Notes: generated by a model not told the origin, from the letters alone. Positions 36,301 through 45,502 are shown, counted from the first letter of the stretch. The stretch: DNA of 64,000 nucleotides from Iningainema tapete BLCC-T55 (GCF_014698965.1 NZ_JACXAE010000080.1:34177-98176); one strand, 5' to 3'. Made by a program: numbers and translations.

Positions 36301-37136
36301 TCAGCTTTTCCTCTACGTAAAGCACGAATCACAGGATTGTGAACTAATCGACTTAAGGCGTTATCTACAGCTAAATTTGCTTGTGAGGCAATGAGTGTTT
36401 TACCACCACGTAAGGCTACTTGATAACAAATTTCGGCAATAACTGTTGTTTTACCTGTACCTGGTGGTCCTTGAATTAGAATAAGATCTGGGGAGGATAG
36501 TACTGTTTCTACTGCTGCTATTTGATCTGGATTTGCGTCGCGTTTTAGTAAGTCTTGGGTTTGTAGTTTAATCGTTTTTTTGGGAATTCTGGCTGTAGCT
36601 GCGTTGAATAAAAATTTGTTTAAGTATTTGTTTTTGGTGTTACCTGCTTGCAGGTTTTCTAAGGCTTTTTTCTTTTGGTTGATTTGGTGAATGTCTCCTG
36701 CGGCTTCAAAATATATGAATCCTTTTTTGGGAAGTTGGTAACGTCCGTAGGCTATGCGTTCAACTATATTATTATCTAGTTTAATCCGAATTTTGTTATT
36801 TTCGTCAATGTCTATGATATTTCCTAATTTTTCTATTTCTCTTCGGCTTCTTGGTTGGGGTGGAGATTCACAGATGGCTACTTCTTCGTTAATGGCGTTT
36901 CGAATTCTTTGCCAAAAGTTATCTTCGTCTAGTGGGTTTTGTTTTGCTCCATCCAGGGTTGCTAGTTCTGGTTTGATTTCAAATGTGACTCTTCTGGGGT
37001 TGTTTTCTATGTTGTGGCTGAGAAATGGTACGCAAAATTGTCTTGCTTTGGCTATGCGTTCTTCTATTTCTAGGAATGTTTGCCAAATTTTTAGTTGTTG
37101 ATTTGTATTTGTATGGTGATTTTTTTGTTTGAACAT
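33297..37136 (-). CDS. Large SF1 (UPF1-like, AAA_11/AAA_12) helicase
   Basis: 1279 aa. Walker A IQGPPGTGKTT at 221-231 with the following motif LIASQANLAVDNALSRL (Ia). Walker B FDVVIIDEVSKCTPPELL is near residue 987, motif III LVLVGDHRQLPPM, then MLTIQYRMHP (IV), GTVDIFQGMERPVIIVSTV (V) and VNVAFSRAQELLVVVG (VI). About 700 residues, largely Gln/Glu-rich coiled coil (290-960), split motif Ia from II, far longer than in ordinary SF1 proteins and resembling the inserted arms of helicases in defence systems. The N-terminal 200 residues are unassigned. All ATPase motifs are intact. Confidence 0.8.
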   Translation of the reverse strand: MFKQKNHHTNTNQQLKIWQTFLEIEERIAKARQFCVPFLSHNIENNPRRVTFEIKPELATLDGAKQNPLDEDNFWQRIRNAINEEVAICESPPQPRSRREIEKLGNIIDIDENNKIRIKLDNNIVERIAYGRYQLPKKGFIYFEAAGDIHQINQKKKALENLQAGNTKNKYLNKFLFNAATARIPKKTIKLQTQDLLKRDANPDQIAAVETVLSSPDLILIQGPPGTGKTTVIAEICYQVALRGGKTLIASQANLAVDNALSRLVHNPVIRALRRGKAERVQEEGQIFLEDNVIGTWLQNTANDCENNLLKRQENLENIHKLLIPAQQFTEYFQAELEFQQQQQHLQNQKTSLEINCRNKETIYSVAIAQRTEIESLITGLANLLNAAPNINWEAEEVANFLPRLQPYTKGNTVVEHFVANVRKAIHQTNELGFTRPGYGAFGLAVWLQQTVATGISELRTILATCGDVTTAISEVISLVQILEQNSASLEEVKRDYQQILTKQQAIQPKLNNLEKRKSEIDFVITTVKEWKSTAHAKLYKILKNCQQTSELFKDDLVELPAGLWMLARSLNLPLVPKNYKINRINHLPNWAQLRNALSYEVEGGLIDRRGKQYRFSEFLHQSLNQTPIVLSSSDYTHWREIVQKFLNYSQLNQNQRRILIENTHQFLHKMEQVYGASWEPNNIDATLNRIAQELLDSILTNARQCVFPVKTETEQQLQSLREQLNEFKQKEANLKQQISATQYQVETTQQEINLKLSPVINLLQKLSQQENIPEKIRHISNQYLANQSEILQNSPQFFQQVQYWEESVSLIPLISSLEPFSVLQVIQTSLQQELSKLEVEYENARLQLQESRQELATVEQQLKTYIPTSLIKERDWWQQVWAEIPSKFKPDISNSQIYDLEVLHQIKSQFDLGQQELAKEENYLDRYKDFVQDWIAKLRNPSAQDENDLKQIYINNANVIGITCVQAAKGDFSREFPSFDVVIIDEVSKCTPPELLIPALKGQKLVLVGDHRQLPPMLRDDTIEDVAEQVGSTKEELSFIKESLFKIQFESADESIKRMLTIQYRMHPQIMRAINQFYEHKLNCGILEPDKRRAHQLVTKNIQENHHLIWVKTPVGQGFAEQKEGTSRFNVREVDIIERICEQMEAAWLSQVALGEPKKEIGIITFYGAQLRLIKDRIASEKYPSLNIRTGTVDIFQGMERPVIIVSTVCNNTRKDIGFAKEPERVNVAFSRAQELLVVVGCHDLFTQQLGTVGSMYQEVSQVVRSYGGFVDVSNVLC

Positions 37137-37205
37137 TTGGCTTTTGATCGTATAAGATAGTGTTTGGTTTATTCTATTGGGTCTGTTATATTTTTTTTAT
37201 GAACC

Positions 37206-37275
37206 GCCTTCTCTTCGAGAGGCTTCGCCAACGCGCAGCGTCTCGTTCGCGCAGCGTCTCCGACAGGAGAAGAGA
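37206..37275. repeat. Dispersed GC-rich repeat (GCGTCTCCGACAGGAGAAG type)
   Basis: Includes the 19-base core GCGTCTCCGACAGGAGAAG at about 37254-37272, which recurs inside the cobA reading frame at 51252-51270. Flanking palindromic segments (CTTCTCTTCGAGAGGCTTCG and GCGCAGCGTCTCG) fit a mobile palindromic element. It precedes the HAD gene. Confidence 0.75.
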
Positions 37276-37439
37276 AGACGCCAAGAACGCTAAGGAAAGA
37301 GAAGAAGAGAAATGAAAGTGTTCACGAATTATTTAGGATGACTATAGGTGATTTTATGATGGGAGGGGAGTTGCTTTATTAGGATACATTAAAAAATAAG
37401 AGGTTGACAAATTTTTTCAGTAATTTTGGGAGGTGTGAT

Positions 37440-38177
37440 TTGGTTACGATTAGGTGTAGGAATTTGACGTTTGCTAATATTGAGGCGATTTTGTTTGATA
37501 AGAATGGTACTTTGGAGGATTCGGAGAGTTATTTGCGATCGCTTGCTCAAAGAGGTGCAAGGATTATTGATGCGCAGATTCCTGGTATTGGGGAGCCTTT
37601 GTTGATGGCTTTTGGTGTTAATGGTGATAGTCTCGATCCTACGGGGTTAATTTCTGTGGCAAGTCGTCGTGAAACGGAGGTGGCGGCTGCAGCATATGTT
37701 GCTGAAACTGGGCGGGGATGGTTTGAGTCGCTGAAAATTGCCCGTCAAGCTTTGGCGGAAGCGGAAAAATATGTTGGTGTAACTCCTTCGCCTCTATTTG
37801 TTGGTAGTTTGGAGGTTCTTAAGTATCTATCTGATGCTGGGCTGAAACTTGGTATTCTCTCAGCGGCTAGTACATCAGAAGTAAACGATTTTGTCAAGTA
37901 TCATAAGTTAGGCGATTATATTCAATTGTTGATGGGTGTTGATGAAGGTCCAAGTAAACCAGATCCAGTTTTATTTTTACAAGCATGTCTTGCTTTGGGT
38001 GTGGAACCGAGTGCTACATTAATGGTGGGAGATTCTGTCGGTGATATGCAAATGGCACGTAATGCTAACGCCGCAGGTTGCATCGGTATTACTTGGGTAG
38101 GTAAGTCAGATAATGTTAAAGGTGCGGATGTGGTGATTAATCAACTTGATGAGATTCTAGTTGATCCGTTACAGTAA
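37440..38177 (+). CDS. HAD-superfamily hydrolase with altered catalytic motif
   Basis: 245 aa. HAD motif I is FDKNGTLEDSES: the nucleophile Asp is present but the usual second Asp (acid/base) is Asn. Motif II is in LGILSAAST, motif III Lys in GPSKPDP, motif IV VGDSVGDMQMARNA. Homologues I know have DKDGT at this point, so phosphatase activity may be impaired. I start at TTG 37440 (MVTIRCRNLTF), which has GGGAGG six bases upstream and the family's usual N terminus, rather than TTG 37404. Confidence 0.8.
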   Translation: MVTIRCRNLTFANIEAILFDKNGTLEDSESYLRSLAQRGARIIDAQIPGIGEPLLMAFGVNGDSLDPTGLISVASRRETEVAAAAYVAETGRGWFESLKIARQALAEAEKYVGVTPSPLFVGSLEVLKYLSDAGLKLGILSAASTSEVNDFVKYHKLGDYIQLLMGVDEGPSKPDPVLFLQACLALGVEPSATLMVGDSVGDMQMARNANAAGCIGITWVGKSDNVKGADVVINQLDEILVDPLQ

Positions 38178-38348
38178 GTGGACAAACTGGTTGAGTTCCT
38201 CAACAACTTCCAAGTACTCTCGAATTGCGATCTTAATGTTTTCTAAAGCCTCCGTCTCCGTTTCACCTTGAGAACAACATCCGCGCAAGGCAGGGCACCA
38301 GACAGCATAGCCTTCTTCAGTTTTAAGCAATTTAACTAGATATCGCAT
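38169..38348 (-). CDS. HicB-like antitoxin-family protein (59 aa), orphan
   Basis: MRYLVKLLKTEEGYAVWCPA then LRGCCSQGETETEALENIKI, AIREYLEVV: the HicB partial RNase-H-like fold. Normally paired with a HicA toxin, but no HicA gene lies on either side. Its end overlaps the HAD gene end by nine bases, convergent. Stand-alone HicB-like proteins are common in cyanobacteria; function unknown. Confidence 0.75.
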   Translation of the reverse strand: MRYLVKLLKTEEGYAVWCPALRGCCSQGETETEALENIKIAIREYLEVVEELNQFVHLL

Positions 38349-38576
38349 GGGTATTCGACTGCTTTATAAGCATAACCTCTTCTCTATGTTACTGATCGGC
38401 TGGTTTGACAAATGACTCCCAATACTTCTCGGTTAAGACTTGATCCCCCCAACCCCCCTTATGAAGGGGGGCACCAAACTAGGCTGTTGACTCTGTGCCT
38501 TTTTTAGCGGGTTGTTCATGCATAATTTGAAAATTTTGACTACAGCGGAGTGTCAACAGCGAGGCTTTTTCTTCAT

Positions 38577-39848
38577 TTAAATCATTTTTGTTTGAGCGGC
38601 ATCAGATAGTCGCTGCATCGCTTCAAGTTTGATTCTCTGTGCGCTGGCATTGGGAAGTACTGACTCTGGATAACGCCACGTCAAACACATTCTACCTTTT
38701 AGTGTTACTACACCTATTATAATTGGTAGGGTTTTTGGACCAGTTACTGTTACATAGAGTTCCTGTAGTTCCAAGTCATTAAACTGATGAGGAATATTTA
38801 ACCGTCCCATATTGGTGATTGCTAAATCGACAGTGATTTGGTTTCTGAAATCGACAAATCTGTCTCCTTGATAGCAGTTAGATAACAAAGACCGTGCTCT
38901 TGATACATCTTCAAACAATTTCCCTTCTGTAATTACTAAATTAAGCTTGTGTTTGACATCGCGGGCTAAGTCCCAAAACTCGGAACTCTTAGTGATGGTG
39001 TGAGAAGTTGTTGGTCTAGTAATATATTCACCAAAGTTTTCACCGATGGGTGGGTGAAGATATTTGCGAAGATTTATCGGAGAGTGACAGTAGATAACAG
39101 TTTCAAGTTGTAGGTTTTTCTCAGTAGCCAGCGCTAACAAAAATGAAGCACATATTGCACCATGAACAGTGGTTTGCTGCTCTCGACATCTAGCAACAAG
39201 TTGAGTTGTATCTTCATGGGAAAAATTCCAATGGAGTAAACGTAACTGCCAATCTGAAAAATCCTGTTTTTGTTGCGGATGGGTAAGTAGTGCAACTTCA
39301 GGAAGTTGAGTCCACTCTTTGTTGTCTTGCCCTACTGTATCTGAAGCAGTTTCAATCAGTTCGTCAATGGGGGGCAAATCAGGTAGTAGGGAGCGATCGC
39401 TATCTGGTTCACCTATGTAACGTAAGATATCCCGAATGAGATAAGCTGCTGATATCCCATCACCAATACAGTGATCGAAGGTGAGAATTAAATTAGCTTC
39501 ATTAGGAGATTGCAGCAACACGAAACGCAGAAGTGGACCAATATTCCAAGGTATAGGGTGCAATAGTTCTTCTTGTACAACCTGACACCAATGCTCCGCT
39601 CCTTGTCTGGGAATAACTTTAAGTGGGATATTCGGGACGTTTTCAGAAACAAATCGCGGTCGATTATTTTGTTCAACTACAATTCTCAAGCCAAGTCGAG
39701 AATGACGACGTTGTACCCAAGCCAGAGCGTCAGTTAGCTGCTTAACGCTCAACATTCCTTTAATTGTTGCACATAAAACAACATTTTCTGGACTATTCTG
39801 GCTGCTTAACCACATCAAATGTTCTGTTGGTGTAAGAAGACGGTTCAT
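38577..39848 (-). CDS. Condensation/PapA5-like acyltransferase
   Basis: 423 aa. The HxxxDG active-site motif is in LILTFDHCIGDGISAAYLIR, and the DFGW-type region appears degenerate (QITVDLAITNMGRLNIP). The whole length fits the two-lobed fold of condensation domains and of PapA5-type acyltransferases that esterify lipids. No NRPS/PKS genes are adjacent, so a free-standing lipid or natural-product acyltransferase is more likely than an NRPS part. Start ATG 39848 (MNRLLTPTEHLMW) fits the family. Substrate unknown. Confidence 0.8.
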   Translation of the reverse strand: MNRLLTPTEHLMWLSSQNSPENVVLCATIKGMLSVKQLTDALAWVQRRHSRLGLRIVVEQNNRPRFVSENVPNIPLKVIPRQGAEHWCQVVQEELLHPIPWNIGPLLRFVLLQSPNEANLILTFDHCIGDGISAAYLIRDILRYIGEPDSDRSLLPDLPPIDELIETASDTVGQDNKEWTQLPEVALLTHPQQKQDFSDWQLRLLHWNFSHEDTTQLVARCREQQTTVHGAICASFLLALATEKNLQLETVIYCHSPINLRKYLHPPIGENFGEYITRPTTSHTITKSSEFWDLARDVKHKLNLVITEGKLFEDVSRARSLLSNCYQGDRFVDFRNQITVDLAITNMGRLNIPHQFNDLELQELYVTVTGPKTLPIIIGVVTLKGRMCLTWRYPESVLPNASAQRIKLEAMQRLSDAAQTKMI

Positions 39849-40006
39849 TGTTTTTCCTCATCTGTGAGTGTTTCTTAGAAATATCTAACTCTAATTGGAA
39901 CAAGCGTTCTGGCGTACTAATTACTAAAGAATTTTTATAACAGATAATCCTCCAAATCCTTAATAGAACTGGTTTCTAGCCGAATAATCGCACTATAAGT
40001 TACACT

Positions 40007-42343
40007 TTACAAGCAGCGATGCGAGAGAATAGACCATCTTTCGTGGATGTGTTTCTCATAACACACGTACTCTGGGAGATGTCCTTGTGGAGCGCTTGTA
40101 TTAAATACTACATTTGAAGAGCCAATCCACTGTCCTTTCTCCCTCCATCCCACGCGATCGCCAAATTTTTTCCAAGCTTCTTCATAGAACTTGCCGTCGG
40201 CCATTCCCCCGACTTCAAGGTAAATTCGTTTCTGAACGCTGAAGCCAAAACGCCCATTGCTATATCTTACCCATAAGCTGTCTATGGTACGGAGGTCTGT
40301 ACAAGGAAAGTTCAGCAGTTCTTCAACTCTGATCCAATCACCTGTGCTGCGACCAACAGCTTGGAGTATCACCAAGTAAGTTTCATAGTCTGCTTCAAAC
40401 CACTGTCCTGCTTTCAGTAAATTTTCTAGTTTAGTATAATCTATACCTTTTTCAGACTGTTGTTTTGGACGGGTAATACGTGGTGAAACCTGTAGCAGTT
40501 TAGCTATATCTATACCTTCTAAGCTATATTTTTCATTTATCATTATTTTTGAGTCCTGAGTTTCTTGTTTATCAGAATAGCGAAGGAGTTCAACAAGTTT
40601 TGCATCGCCTCCCCAGTATTTTGTAGTACTGTCATAATCATCAAAGTTAGGAGACACACTGAGAGCATAATTTTGTAATTTTTTCATGAGCGCATGGTCT
40701 GCATCTAAATCAACAAGCAGCCGGGGCCATTTCAAAACGAGCACAGTAAATTTCCCTAACTGCTCTAGCGTTAAATGTTGTTTATTAAAATCCTCTGACT
40801 GCACATCGTCAAATAAACCTGTAGAAGCAGCGATAAACGCTTTCAATCTAAATAGATTAATAAACTGCTTTACCCGACGGGGGTTATAATCCAAAGCAGA
40901 AATAACCATTAATACGATTTCGCAAGTTGTCGAATCTTTAGTTACATCTACTTTGATGCGCTCAATGCGTTGTTGTATTATCTGGGTTTCAGGTAAAGGT
41001 TCCTGCTCTGGATTGTTAGTTGGTTCTGGTTCTGATTGAGATTGTTGTCTTAACTTACGCTTACGTTTTGGTGCCTTAGTCTCTTGTAATGCAGGACGAG
41101 AAATGTGTTCTAAAAAACTGTCAAAAACTTCCTTACTAGGTTGTGGTACTTGGAAAGGTAACTGAATAAACTTCTCCATGAAAGTATAAGCGTAATCCAT
41201 TCCTTTGGGAGATGAACTACGCCTGACTCTATTTTCTGATTCTAGTACTAAATAAGGAATTAATTGCTTGTATTTGATTGCAAGACCCGCTGCCACTTTA
41301 TCCCGATCCATTCCAAGAATAAAAATCAATTGCGGGTCGTTTGATATCATCATATTTATAGCAAGCATTAGCTCAGCCCACTTAGGGACTTCACAACGGT
41401 CAATGTCATCAATGAAAACATACACCTTGTTCTTGCCTGCAAACGCCTCGACAATCTTCTTAAAGTCTTTATGAAAACTTTCAACGAAAGAAACTTGATT
41501 TTGATAGTTAGGAGAGCGAAGATATTTAGTCAAATCGTTTTTGGAATCGCCCATGTTGAACAACTTTAGTAAAACAGAAACAACGCCTATTCCGCCAAAT
41601 AAAATTGTTACTAATTGTAAGAGTGTTCGCAGATTAATTGGCTTTAGATAGTTGCGAGACAATAGTTGAGTTAATTTCTCAATGAAATCATCTCCTATAA
41701 ACAAAGCAACAATAACAATTACTACTACAACCAGTAAACCAAGTAACACCAAAGAAATAGTCTGAAATCCGTTTTTCCAATCAAAGCGAAGAAAAAATAG
41801 CTTAATATTTCCTTTCAGCACACGAAAGATATCACGACGCCGACGAACTTGAGAAATCTGTCGTAAAAATTCAAGTGCGAAAGCTGCCCATAAAGCTTCT
41901 GCTTTATCATGCCTCCAAGCATTGAACCATACTGTTTTTGGATGTTTAAATTTTGTAAAGCTGATGCTAAGCGATTCTTTAATGATGCTAATTAGCTTTG
42001 GGAAAGCACGTAATTTATTAAGTAAATTTTTGGCGTTATACTTATTAGTTTTAGATTGAAGTTCCTCTTTGCGTTGTTTAAGTTCCTTTTCAAAATTCTG
42101 ACGCGAAACCTCGACTATTGCTTTCTGTAGCTGCTTCATAAAGGAAGATTTACCACTACCCCACTCACCTTCAATTGAAAGAGTAAGTGGGGGTAGGGTA
42201 ACGGGATTAGTTAAGAATTCTGCGATCGCTGTAACATAAGGCTCAAAACCAAGAAAGTCTTTTTCTGTAGCTTGGTCGTTAAGACTAGCCTTAGCAATAT
42301 ATGCTTCTTTTGGCTCAGACGTACTTGGATTATTATATACCAT
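40007..42343 (-). CDS. KAP-family P-loop NTPase, membrane-anchored
   Basis: 778 aa. Walker A EGEWGSGKSSF at 58-68, Walker B VYVFIDDIDRCE near 312. Between them are two predicted transmembrane segments (LVLLGLLVVVVIVIVALFIG and LLQLVTILFGGIGVVSVLL), the usual KAP insertion. A charged linker (KRKRKLRQQSQSEPEPT) follows, and the tail is unassigned. KAP NTPases include the F-plasmid PifA phage-exclusion protein and several defence-linked bacterial ATPases. It is alone on this strand, so whether it is defence cannot be told from neighbours. Confidence 0.82.
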   Translation of the reverse strand: MVYNNPSTSEPKEAYIAKASLNDQATEKDFLGFEPYVTAIAEFLTNPVTLPPLTLSIEGEWGSGKSSFMKQLQKAIVEVSRQNFEKELKQRKEELQSKTNKYNAKNLLNKLRAFPKLISIIKESLSISFTKFKHPKTVWFNAWRHDKAEALWAAFALEFLRQISQVRRRRDIFRVLKGNIKLFFLRFDWKNGFQTISLVLLGLLVVVVIVIVALFIGDDFIEKLTQLLSRNYLKPINLRTLLQLVTILFGGIGVVSVLLKLFNMGDSKNDLTKYLRSPNYQNQVSFVESFHKDFKKIVEAFAGKNKVYVFIDDIDRCEVPKWAELMLAINMMISNDPQLIFILGMDRDKVAAGLAIKYKQLIPYLVLESENRVRRSSSPKGMDYAYTFMEKFIQLPFQVPQPSKEVFDSFLEHISRPALQETKAPKRKRKLRQQSQSEPEPTNNPEQEPLPETQIIQQRIERIKVDVTKDSTTCEIVLMVISALDYNPRRVKQFINLFRLKAFIAASTGLFDDVQSEDFNKQHLTLEQLGKFTVLVLKWPRLLVDLDADHALMKKLQNYALSVSPNFDDYDSTTKYWGGDAKLVELLRYSDKQETQDSKIMINEKYSLEGIDIAKLLQVSPRITRPKQQSEKGIDYTKLENLLKAGQWFEADYETYLVILQAVGRSTGDWIRVEELLNFPCTDLRTIDSLWVRYSNGRFGFSVQKRIYLEVGGMADGKFYEEAWKKFGDRVGWREKGQWIGSSNVVFNTSAPQGHLPEYVCYEKHIHERWSILSHRCL

Positions 42344-42794
42344 AAATACCCTGAAAAGAACAAAAACAAGTTTCCTATATGCTTTACTACAAAAGACAAA
42401 TCATATTTTCCAGATGCTTTAAAGAATTTTCTGTTGATGTAATATCGCTTTTAAGCGTGCTGGTTATGTGACTATAAACTCCAAACCACTGTTGTAGTAG
42501 ATTTATGTGCTATTGCGTTGCTCTGTTGCTTGTCAACCAAAACTTAATCTAGGTATTGAGCCAAAATGCTTGTAAAATCATGCATTCCGGCTCTGAAAAG
42601 CCTTATTATATCTAGTTATCAACACTTTTCCCAAAATAAACGCTACACATCTAAGTTAGGATTTACGGTTGACAATAAATCATGTATCTGAATAGCCATA
42701 ATTATGAGCATAACTTTATCTATTTTACTGATTGGCTGGTTTGACAAATGACTAAACCTTTGTGCGTTCGCGTAGCGTGCCCGAAGGGCAATCT

Positions 42795-42997
42795 CTTAAG
42801 ATTTCGTATCGATTGTCAGTCACTAATAATGTATGTTCAAATTGAGCAGCTAGGGATTTATCCAGTGTAACTACAGTCCAACCGTCTGATCAAGTGCGAG
42901 TTTGATTAGAACCTGCTGTTACAATTGGTTCGATTGTTAATGTCATTCCCGCCCGGAGTTTCACATTTGGAATTTCACGAGTACGATAGTTGAACAC
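42795..42997 (-). pseudogene. map: Methionine aminopeptidase C-terminal fragment
   Basis: Minus strand reads [20 protein letters not shown] then [15 protein letters not shown], a TGA, then [20 protein letters not shown] and [12 protein letters not shown]. This is the last part of type I methionine aminopeptidase (TIEP and SAQFEHT metal ligands), with an internal stop and no N-terminal part. A dispersed repeat (GCGTTCGCGTAGCGTGCCCG) at about 42763-42790 marks its end, perhaps the break point. The rest of the 42344-43012 gap holds nothing recognised. Confidence 0.85.
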
Positions 42998-43012
42998 TGA
43001 TGGTTTGTCGGT

Positions 43013-44665
43013 TCATGGACAAATTGAAGAAGGTAAACTGACTGTCACCTTAGTTCCTTGCCCTAATTGACTTGACAAGGTAATTTTACCACCGTGCAAA
43101 TCTACACAAGCTTTAGTAATTACAAGTCCCAAACCTGTTCCGGAAATTGTGCCAACATTACCGCCACGACAGAAGGATTGAAACAAGTTTTCTTGGTCTT
43201 TTGTTGGTATGCCAATTCCCCAATCTTGAACAGAGAAAACTATCTGTGTTTCTTCTTCAATCAAGTGAAATTCAATATTACCACCTTCTGGAGAATATTT
43301 AATTGCATTGGACATTAAGTTGCTAAATATTTGCCGCAAAAGTCCTTTGTCACCACAAAAGCTGAAGTTATTTCCTGTTACTTTAAATATTAATTTATGC
43401 TGTTCGCTAGTTAATTGCTGTAGTTCATCTATCAATTCAGCAAAAAATTGATTGAGATTGAGCGAGACTGGCTTAAACTTGGTTTTATTCAATTCAAATT
43501 GATTCACAACCAGCATATCATCCACTAGTTTGGACATATGCCTGACTTTTTGCTCGATAATTTGTAGAAATCTTTGTTTTCTAGATTCATCCAGTTTATG
43601 AGAATTTTGTTTCACCGTTGATGCCGCAGCCAAAATTGAAGCTAAGGGTGTGCGATACTCGTGGGAAACTGTGGCGATGATTTGCGATCTAAATTCGTTC
43701 AGTTGCTTTTGTTTCTCTAGTGCTGCTTGAGTTTGAGCTAGTAATTCTGCTTGCTGGATCGCGATCGCCAATTGCACCGATAATTCATCAAGGATGTTTA
43801 CTTCATCTACTTGCCATTGTCTTTCTTGTGAACATTGGTGGGCAATTAATAAACCCCAAAGTTTAGGAATTTTATTTCCGCTGTTACTTAAAAGGATTGG
43901 TACTGCTAAATTAGCTTTCACCTCAAACCTTTCTAACAAATTACGGTAGCAATCACTTAACTCAGCATTATGGATATTAGTGATAGTCTGTTTATTTCCT
44001 TCGTAATTTATCCCTTTTGTTTGTTGAAAGTAGGTTTCTTTAATTTCTATCCCATATGTTACACAAAAGTTTTGACCAACTGACTCCGCCACAACCAAGC
44101 CATTTGTATCATTAATAAACTGGAATACCACTACGCGATCGCACTTAAGCAATTGTCTTACTTCCGCAACTGTAGTTTTGAGCGTTTCCTCTAAATTTAG
44201 AGATTGACGAATGCGCAAAGCTGTGGTATATATTAACCGTTGTCGTTCCTGGGTTTTACCTAGCAGTTTTTGTAAATGCGACTGCTTAATTGCGTTACGG
44301 ACTGCTAATTTTAGCACATCTGCTTTGAGATGCTGCTTAACCAAATAATCGTGAGCGCCACTTTTCATCGCTGCTACAGCTACTTCTTCATCCCCATATG
44401 CCGTCAGCATAATTACGGGTACAGGTGTCTGATTTAATTGCTGCTTTAACCTATCAAGGAACTCTAACCCATTCATACTAGGTAAGCAAAAATCCACCAG
44501 AATCAAATCGCAATGAATTTCCTTACACAAAGCAAGTCCATCTTCTGCCGAGTCTGCCTCCAAAATCTGGTATGACTGGTCAGAATTCCTCAAGAGGTAG
44601 CGACGATAGGCTTCCCGATCCTCCGCACAATCATCAATGATGAGTATTGTCCAGGTATTCGACAT
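43013..44665 (-). CDS. Hybrid response regulator-GAF-histidine kinase
   Basis: 550 aa: receiver domain 1-125 (phosphoacceptor Asp58 in LVDFCLPSMNG), GAF domain ~145-305 (LKCDRVVVFQF, NLAVPILL), dimerisation/His helix ~325-395 with IIATVSHEYRTPLASILAAA (His near residue 336), and a HATPase ~430-550 (NLMSNAIKYSPEGGN, DWGIGIP, GTGLGLVITK). A receiver before the kinase is the arrangement of cyanobacterial hybrid kinases that respond to another kinase. The GAF domain lacks the obvious bilin-binding Cys context. No adjacent regulator. Confidence 0.9.
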   Translation of the reverse strand: MSNTWTILIIDDCAEDREAYRRYLLRNSDQSYQILEADSAEDGLALCKEIHCDLILVDFCLPSMNGLEFLDRLKQQLNQTPVPVIMLTAYGDEEVAVAAMKSGAHDYLVKQHLKADVLKLAVRNAIKQSHLQKLLGKTQERQRLIYTTALRIRQSLNLEETLKTTVAEVRQLLKCDRVVVFQFINDTNGLVVAESVGQNFCVTYGIEIKETYFQQTKGINYEGNKQTITNIHNAELSDCYRNLLERFEVKANLAVPILLSNSGNKIPKLWGLLIAHQCSQERQWQVDEVNILDELSVQLAIAIQQAELLAQTQAALEKQKQLNEFRSQIIATVSHEYRTPLASILAAASTVKQNSHKLDESRKQRFLQIIEQKVRHMSKLVDDMLVVNQFELNKTKFKPVSLNLNQFFAELIDELQQLTSEQHKLIFKVTGNNFSFCGDKGLLRQIFSNLMSNAIKYSPEGGNIEFHLIEEETQIVFSVQDWGIGIPTKDQENLFQSFCRGGNVGTISGTGLGLVITKACVDLHGGKITLSSQLGQGTKVTVSLPSSICP

Positions 44666-44796
44666 GAAAGGATAGGGTACAAGGGAACAACTTGCTGTCT
44701 AAAATCTTCTCATACTTTTCTCAATTATAAAGAACGGTCAAAAAACAAACATCAATAAAATCTAAAATTCATCCCACATGAACAAAATACCAAAAA

Positions 44797-45489
44797 TCAT
44801 CCTACCTCCGATAGATTTTTGGCTAACTTTCCATCTTCCATATGGACGATGCGATCGGCAATATCCAGAATACGGTTGTCGTGAGTCACCAACAAAATAG
44901 TACAACCTTGCTCTTTGGCTAGTGTTTGCATCAAGTTAACAACATCCCTTCCCGACTTACTATCAAGAGCAGCGGTAGGTTCGTCTGCTAAAACTATTTT
45001 GGGATGACTCACCAACGCCCGCGCAATTGCTACCCGCTGTTTTTGTCCTCCCGATAAGTCATCGGGATAGTAATTGACACGATGCCCCAATCCAACCAAA
45101 TCCAGCATATCAACTGAGCGCTGGTACATTTGTTTGGGTGAAATATGCTGATGCAGTTCCAAGCCCATCCTGACGTTTTGTACTGCTGTCAAACTACCAT
45201 GCAAGTTATGTGCCTGGAAGATATATCCATTACTGCGTCGTGCCTGCACTAGTTCTCCTGCACTAGCACCACAAAGTTCTCTTCCTAGCACCCGTAAACT
45301 ACCATCTTGAGCAGAACGCAATCCACCCACTAAAGTAAGCAGCGTAGTTTTACCAGAACCAGACGGACCTGTCATAATGATAATTTCACCAGCGTTGATT
45401 TCTAAATTAATATCAAATAGTACTTGTTTACGCAGTTGACCTTTACCAAAGTAGTGGTTGAGATTTTCAATAGAAATTACAGGTGGCAT
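44797..45489 (-). CDS. devA: ABC exporter ATP-binding protein, DevA type
   Basis: 231 aa ATPase with Walker A MTGPSGSGKTT, signature LSGGQKQRVAIARALV, Walker B IVLADEPTAALDSKSG and H-loop LLVTHDNR. DevA-type ATPases energise MacB-like export with DevC and DevB through TolC. ATG 45489 (MPPVISIENL) follows devC closely. The heterocyst DevBCA exports glycolipids; many paralogues export other things, and the divergent TetR regulator here suggests a substrate-induced, non-heterocyst role. Confidence 0.88.
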   Translation of the reverse strand: MPPVISIENLNHYFGKGQLRKQVLFDINLEINAGEIIIMTGPSGSGKTTLLTLVGGLRSAQDGSLRVLGRELCGASAGELVQARRSNGYIFQAHNLHGSLTAVQNVRMGLELHQHISPKQMYQRSVDMLDLVGLGHRVNYYPDDLSGGQKQRVAIARALVSHPKIVLADEPTAALDSKSGRDVVNLMQTLAKEQGCTILLVTHDNRILDIADRIVHMEDGKLAKNLSEVG

Positions 45490-45502
45490 AGGATTTTGAA
45501 TT

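Noticed and set aside
38169..38348. Complete HicAB toxin-antitoxin pair
   Set aside because: No HicA gene on either side of the HicB-like gene.
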